Shown here: piece after piece, positions 6,566 to 9,674 of the stretch | Layout: every line of letters begins with the position of its first letter | How positions within the stretch are numbered: the stretch's first letter is position 1 | Source: UBA6921 sp031363085 | GTDB lineage: Bacteria; Pseudomonadota; Gammaproteobacteria; SG8-11 | Direction of reading: 5' to 3' | Assembly (NCBI GenBank): GCA_031363085.1 | Contig: JANLTU010000119.1 | Span: forward strand, 1 to 9,674 | DNA length: 9,674 nucleotides | Made by a program: the position numbers and the translations under genes | Notes under the pieces: generated by a model | Seen by the model: only the letters and a program-made list of their open reading frames with translations | Database searches by the model: none | Told to the model about the DNA's origin: nothing

Positions 6566-6595
6566 CGCGCTGCGTCCTGCGGCACGCGTTTTTTT
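6566..6595 (+). terminator. Rho-independent terminator, probably of the RRM gene
   Basis: CGCG-(C)-TGC (6566-6573) pairs with GCA-CGCG (6582-6588) around an 8-base loop, followed by seven T's (6589-6595). If the 140 bp insertion and one TAAA copy are removed, this stem would begin about 8 bp after the RRM stop, the usual place for that gene's terminator. Confidence 0.6.
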
Positions 6596-6737
6596 AAATT
6601 TCCTCCTGATCGTGCCAAGCACGTAGCGCTTAATATCTCTGTGATGCAAGCATCAGTTCGACTGTGATCCAGACGGGTAGTCTTAGCGTACATAACAAAT
6701 ATCAGCACTTCTTTACGTTAACTTTGGGGTTGAACAC

Positions 6738-8777
6738 ATGCGACTTAATATCGGCGTGGCTTGGCGAGTTTGGCCACCACTGTTGGCCTGCTTATGCTTG
6801 ATGTCACTGCTGGCCGCACCGGCGACGGTGCACGCCAACGTAGTCATCCCGGTTGAACAAATCATGAGCCTCGCCAAAACCGGCAATGATCCCAGCGCGC
6901 AATACATGCTCGGGCAGATGTATGCAACGGGCCAGGGCGTGACTAAAAATATCAACGAAGCCATTCGCTGGCAGACCAAGGCGGCGGAACAGGGCCATCC
7001 GGACGCGGCGTTCGAACTCGGTAATCTATACGCCGCCGGCACCCTGGTTCCGCATGACGAGCAACAAGCGGCGCACTGGTACACCAAGGCCGCCGCCGCC
7101 GGCAATATCGACGCTCAGATTTTGATGGGCCAATGGTATAGCGCCGGTCGCGGTGTGGCGATGAGCCCAAGCGATGCCTTGCAGTGGTACACCCGCGCGG
7201 CGGAGCAAAATCACATCAACGCACAATACCGCGCCGGCATGATGTATTTGAACGGCGAAGGCGGCGCACAAGACTATACCGCCGCCACCAAATGGCTGAA
7301 TGCCGCAGCGGACAACAATTTCCCGGATGCGCAATTTCAACTCGGCAAAATCTACCTCGAAGGCTTGGGTCGTGCAGCGAATGCGCGGCTGGCGGCCAAG
7401 TGGTTTCAGAAAGCCGCCGAGCAGGATCATGCCGCTGCGCAAACCCAGTTGGGTATTCTCTATTACACAGGGCTGGGAGTTGAGCACGACTCGCACGAAG
7501 CCACCAAGTGGTTGCGGCGCGCAACGGCAAACGGCGACGACGCGGCATCTCAACACCTGGAACACTTCGCTGCACAGGAACGCGAAGAGGCCAAAGCCGC
7601 CGAACGCCGCGCGCAGGCCGCACGGCGTGCACAAGAAGCGCAGCAGATCGCAAAACTAAAAACCAAGCCGGTTGCACGGCCGACACCGGCGCGCGGCAAC
7701 GTGCCGGAGCCTTCGCTGTTGCAGCGTGCGCAAACCGCCGCCGCACAGGGCGCACGTGATGACCAATATCGCTTGGCGCGCATGTACGAACTGGGCCAAG
7801 GCACCGAGCAGAATTTTCCGATGGCGCTACGCTGGTACACCCAAGCCGCCGATCAACGCCATGTCGACGCGCAGTTCCACCTGGGTATGCTGTACGCCGA
7901 AGGAACTCATGTGCCGCAGGATTATGCACAGGCCATCAAGTGGCTGCGGCTCGCCGCCGAACAAAATCATCTTGGCGCACAAACCCAACTGGGCCAGGTG
8001 TATCGAAACGAGACCAATCCGGCGCGCAACTCGTTGGAAGCGCAGCGCTGGATATTTAAGGCCGCCACCAACGGCGAGGTCAACGCGCAATTTGCACTGG
8101 GCATGATGTATCTCGAAGGCTCGGATATTGAGGCCAATGCGGCTGAGGCGAAACGCTGGTTGCAGCAGGCGGCGCAATCGAAGCATGCCGACGCCCAGTT
8201 CCGGTTGGCCGATTTATTATTTAAAGAACATCAGGCGCAACGCGATCAACCCGACACCCAGGAAGCCATCACCTGGCTGCGCGCCGCCGCCGAACATAAT
8301 CAGACCGAAGCACAATACCGGCTGGGTGAGCTGTACCTGCGCGGCACCTTACTCGGACCGGACACCACACAGGGCTTAAGTTGGCTGAATCAAGCCGCCG
8401 ACCGAGGCAGCCGCGAGGCACAGTTTACCTTGGCGGACTTTTTAGAGAACAACAGTAAAAATCCGCAGGACACGACCATGGCATTACAGTGGTACCAGCG
8501 CGCGGCGGAACAAAATCACAGCGAAGCGCAGTTTCGTTTGGGCGAGCGGTACGCCAAAGGCAACGGCGTGACACTGGACCGCGCCGAGGCCGCGAACTGG
8601 TATCAAAAAGCCGCCATCGCCGGCCACGCCAACGCGCAATACAAACTGGGCGTGATCTACGAAGACGGCCTGGGCATCGCCCGCAATCCGCGCGAAGGCA
8701 ACAAGTGGCTCAACGCCGCCGCCCGTCAGGGCAATGCCAAGGCACGCCTGCGCCTGAGCGGCTGCCGCAACTGCTGA
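6738..8777 (+). CDS. exported protein with fifteen Sel1-like repeats
   Basis: This 679-residue protein begins with a signal peptide (hydrophobic LLACLCLMSLLAA, likely cleavage after VHA at residue 33), so it should act in the periplasm or outside. The rest is Sel1-like (TPR-related) repeats of 36 residues with the A-x-x-x-LG-x-x-Y-x-x-G...A-x-x-W-x-x-x-A-A pattern. Six repeats (52-267) and nine repeats (340-666, the fifth of these 39 residues long) are separated by a 72-residue linker (268-339) with an Arg/Ala/Glu-rich helix and a Pro-rich stretch. Such solenoids act as protein-protein scaffolds, and no catalytic domain is present. The tail carries two cysteines (SGCRNC), which could form a disulfide. 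There is no lipobox at the cleavage site. TTGGGG lies upstream of the ATG as a modest ribosome site. The binding partner is unknown. Confidence 0.92.
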   Translation: MRLNIGVAWRVWPPLLACLCLMSLLAAPATVHANVVIPVEQIMSLAKTGNDPSAQYMLGQMYATGQGVTKNINEAIRWQTKAAEQGHPDAAFELGNLYAAGTLVPHDEQQAAHWYTKAAAAGNIDAQILMGQWYSAGRGVAMSPSDALQWYTRAAEQNHINAQYRAGMMYLNGEGGAQDYTAATKWLNAAADNNFPDAQFQLGKIYLEGLGRAANARLAAKWFQKAAEQDHAAAQTQLGILYYTGLGVEHDSHEATKWLRRATANGDDAASQHLEHFAAQEREEAKAAERRAQAARRAQEAQQIAKLKTKPVARPTPARGNVPEPSLLQRAQTAAAQGARDDQYRLARMYELGQGTEQNFPMALRWYTQAADQRHVDAQFHLGMLYAEGTHVPQDYAQAIKWLRLAAEQNHLGAQTQLGQVYRNETNPARNSLEAQRWIFKAATNGEVNAQFALGMMYLEGSDIEANAAEAKRWLQQAAQSKHADAQFRLADLLFKEHQAQRDQPDTQEAITWLRAAAEHNQTEAQYRLGELYLRGTLLGPDTTQGLSWLNQAADRGSREAQFTLADFLENNSKNPQDTTMALQWYQRAAEQNHSEAQFRLGERYAKGNGVTLDRAEAANWYQKAAIAGHANAQYKLGVIYEDGLGIARNPREGNKWLNAAARQGNAKARLRLSGCRNC

Positions 8778-8821
8778 GCCTAACTGGAGTCTGCCCCCAA
8801 TGGCACTACCTTAAGGCGCGA

Positions 8822-8904
8822 CATGAGTTAGGAGTTGCTGAAATGGGGCGAAGAAAGAAAGGCTGAAACTCCTGAACTAAGCTCATGGTGCGAATAAACA
8901 TGAG
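8822..8904 (+). promoter_or_regulatory. competing hairpins in the IS transposase leader
   Basis: CATGAG at 8822-8827 and a second CATGAG at 8899-8904 can each pair with the single CTCATG at 8882-8887. The first pairing encloses another stem, AGGAGTT (8830-8836) with AACTCCT (8867-8873), which also sequesters an AGGAG. The two folds exclude each other, like an attenuator. The second lies just before the AGGAG ribosome site at 8914-8918. A role in limiting transposase expression is inference. Confidence 0.4.
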
Positions 8905-8951
8905 GGCTACCCTAGGAGAATCAGCCATGAAGGAGGCTAACAAAAAAAACG

Positions 8952-9674
8952 TTGCTGCAACAGATCGGGAGTTTGCGTCGATGCTTTGCCCCAGGTGCGG
9001 AGCCGGATGCCTTGAGTGACGTACTGTCGGTGGACGTGCTAGAACGCGCGGTGGAGAACGAAGCCGGTGTGTACCGGGAGCGGATCTACTCACCGCTGGT
9101 AACGTTGTCGATGTTTGTGTCGCAGAACTTGAGCGCGGACGGTGCCTGCCAAGACGCCGTGGCACGTGGGTTAAGCGAGCGAGTTTCCGGAGGCCGCGCG
9201 GCGTGCAGCGTGAACACCGGACCGTACTGCAAGGCGCGGCAACGGTTGCCGGAGGGGCTGGTGTGGCGCTTACTGCGGGAGGTGGGGCAGCACCTGACGC
9301 AGAACAGCCCCGCGCACTGGAACTTTCGTGGACGCGTCGTGAAGATCGTCGACGGCACCACCGTCTCGATGCCGGACACGGCCGCAAACCAGGCGCGCTA
9401 TCCGCAGAGTGCTGAACAGAAACCCGGCTTGGGCTTTCCGATTGCACGCGTGGTCGCATTGCTGTCGTATGGAAGTGGTGTCCTGAGCGATGCGGCACTG
9501 GGCCCGTACCAAGGAAAAGAGACCGGCGAACACGCGCTGTTGCGCGAACTTTTGCCGCGCTTAACGGCAGGCGAAGTGCTGGTGGGCGACCACGACTACG
9601 GCACCTATTTTTTACTGGCGCAGCTCAAAGAGCGCGGTATTGACAGCCTCTTTGGCAAGCACGGCGCACGCAAA
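8952..9674 (+). CDS. IS4-family DDE transposase, 3' end outside the window, start codon problematic
   Basis: This frame reads 241 residues to the window edge and matches IS4-family transposases of the group with VDGTTVSMPDT and QKPGLGFP motifs. The first catalytic Asp is D134 (KIVDGTT). The second is probably D213 in VLVGDHDYGTYF. The Glu of the YREK motif would lie beyond the window. The enzyme would cut and rejoin the element's ends. The frame is closed upstream by TGA (8928-8930), and no ATG precedes the homology; TTG at 8952 is the first possible start, with AGGAGG 15 bases away. A better start, ATG at 8927 with AGGAG 8 bases upstream, is out of frame. It would join the transposase if the eight A's at 8942-8949 were seven, giving MKEANKKTLLQQIGSL. 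As written, that ATG frame stops at 9019 after 30 codons. Confidence 0.82.
   Translation, partial: MLQQIGSLRRCFAPGAEPDALSDVLSVDVLERAVENEAGVYRERIYSPLVTLSMFVSQNLSADGACQDAVARGLSERVSGGRAACSVNTGPYCKARQRLPEGLVWRLLREVGQHLTQNSPAHWNFRGRVVKIVDGTTVSMPDTAANQARYPQSAEQKPGLGFPIARVVALLSYGSGVLSDAALGPYQGKETGEHALLRELLPRLTAGEVLVGDHDYGTYFLLAQLKERGIDSLFGKHGARK

Larger units (their letters stand above)
8801..9674 (+). mobile_element. IS4-family insertion sequence, left part only
   Basis: An IS4-family transposase frame runs to the right edge of the window, so the element's right end is missing. The left end must lie between the Sel1 gene stop (8777) and the transposase start. The sequence TGGCACTACCTTAAGG at 8801-8816 is my candidate terminal repeat, chosen by position and general resemblance; its inverted copy should occur beyond the window. 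The leader between them holds nested inverted repeats (8822-8904). Confidence 0.6.

Noticed and set aside
6657..6740. Possible sigma-70 promoter (TTCGAC) before the Sel1 gene
   Set aside because: No acceptable -10 box stands at 16-18 bp spacing, so I could not support a position.
1..9674. CRISPR array or tandem direct repeats
   Set aside because: No regularly spaced identical repeats were seen; the only periodic pattern is the protein-level Sel1 repeats, diverged at the DNA level.

Overview
The window looks like chromosomal DNA of a proteobacterium, most likely a gammaproteobacterium. The main clue is an SH3-domain protein of the YgiM/TIGR04211 type, with a signal peptide, SH3 domain, coiled coil and C-terminal membrane anchor, a family I associate mainly with that class. 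A HigB/HigA pair, a short RRM protein and a Sel1-repeat lipid-free exported protein fit but do not narrow it. The assignment rests on protein character only.

The left half (about 134-4729) is accessory DNA rich in predicted nucleases and toxin-antitoxin parts. A DUF2130 protein (coiled coil plus a PD-(D/E)XK-like domain) is followed after 10 bp by an XRE/ImmA-IrrE metallopeptidase, whose stop codon overlaps the start of a DUF4411 PIN-domain protein (ATGA). These three read as one operon. Facing them is a higBA-type module: higA is intact, but higB lacks its normal start and its first ~15 codons sit downstream of an in-frame stop. Beyond a ~470 bp gap with a cruciform-forming repeat lies a Uma2-family (DUF820) predicted nuclease.

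The middle (4730-6414) holds a 530 bp gene-free stretch with several small hairpins and no recognised RNA gene, then the SH3/membrane protein and an RRM-type RNA-binding protein. Exactly at the RRM stop codon sits a 140 bp hairpin element with long inverted arms and a TAAA duplication. It looks like a MITE that has pushed the gene's own terminator about 140 bp downstream.

The right part (6738-9674) holds a 679-residue exported protein with fifteen Sel1-like repeats in two blocks, then the left part of an IS4-family insertion sequence whose transposase runs off the window. The transposase frame has no ATG: the natural ATG is joined to it only if one A is removed from a run of eight, so expression needs slippage, a weak TTG start, or the copy is broken.

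No CRISPR array, rRNA or convincing tRNA was seen. The most system-like feature is the DUF2130 / XRE-ImmA / PIN operon. A defence or toxin-antitoxin role for it is an inference from domain content and gene order.
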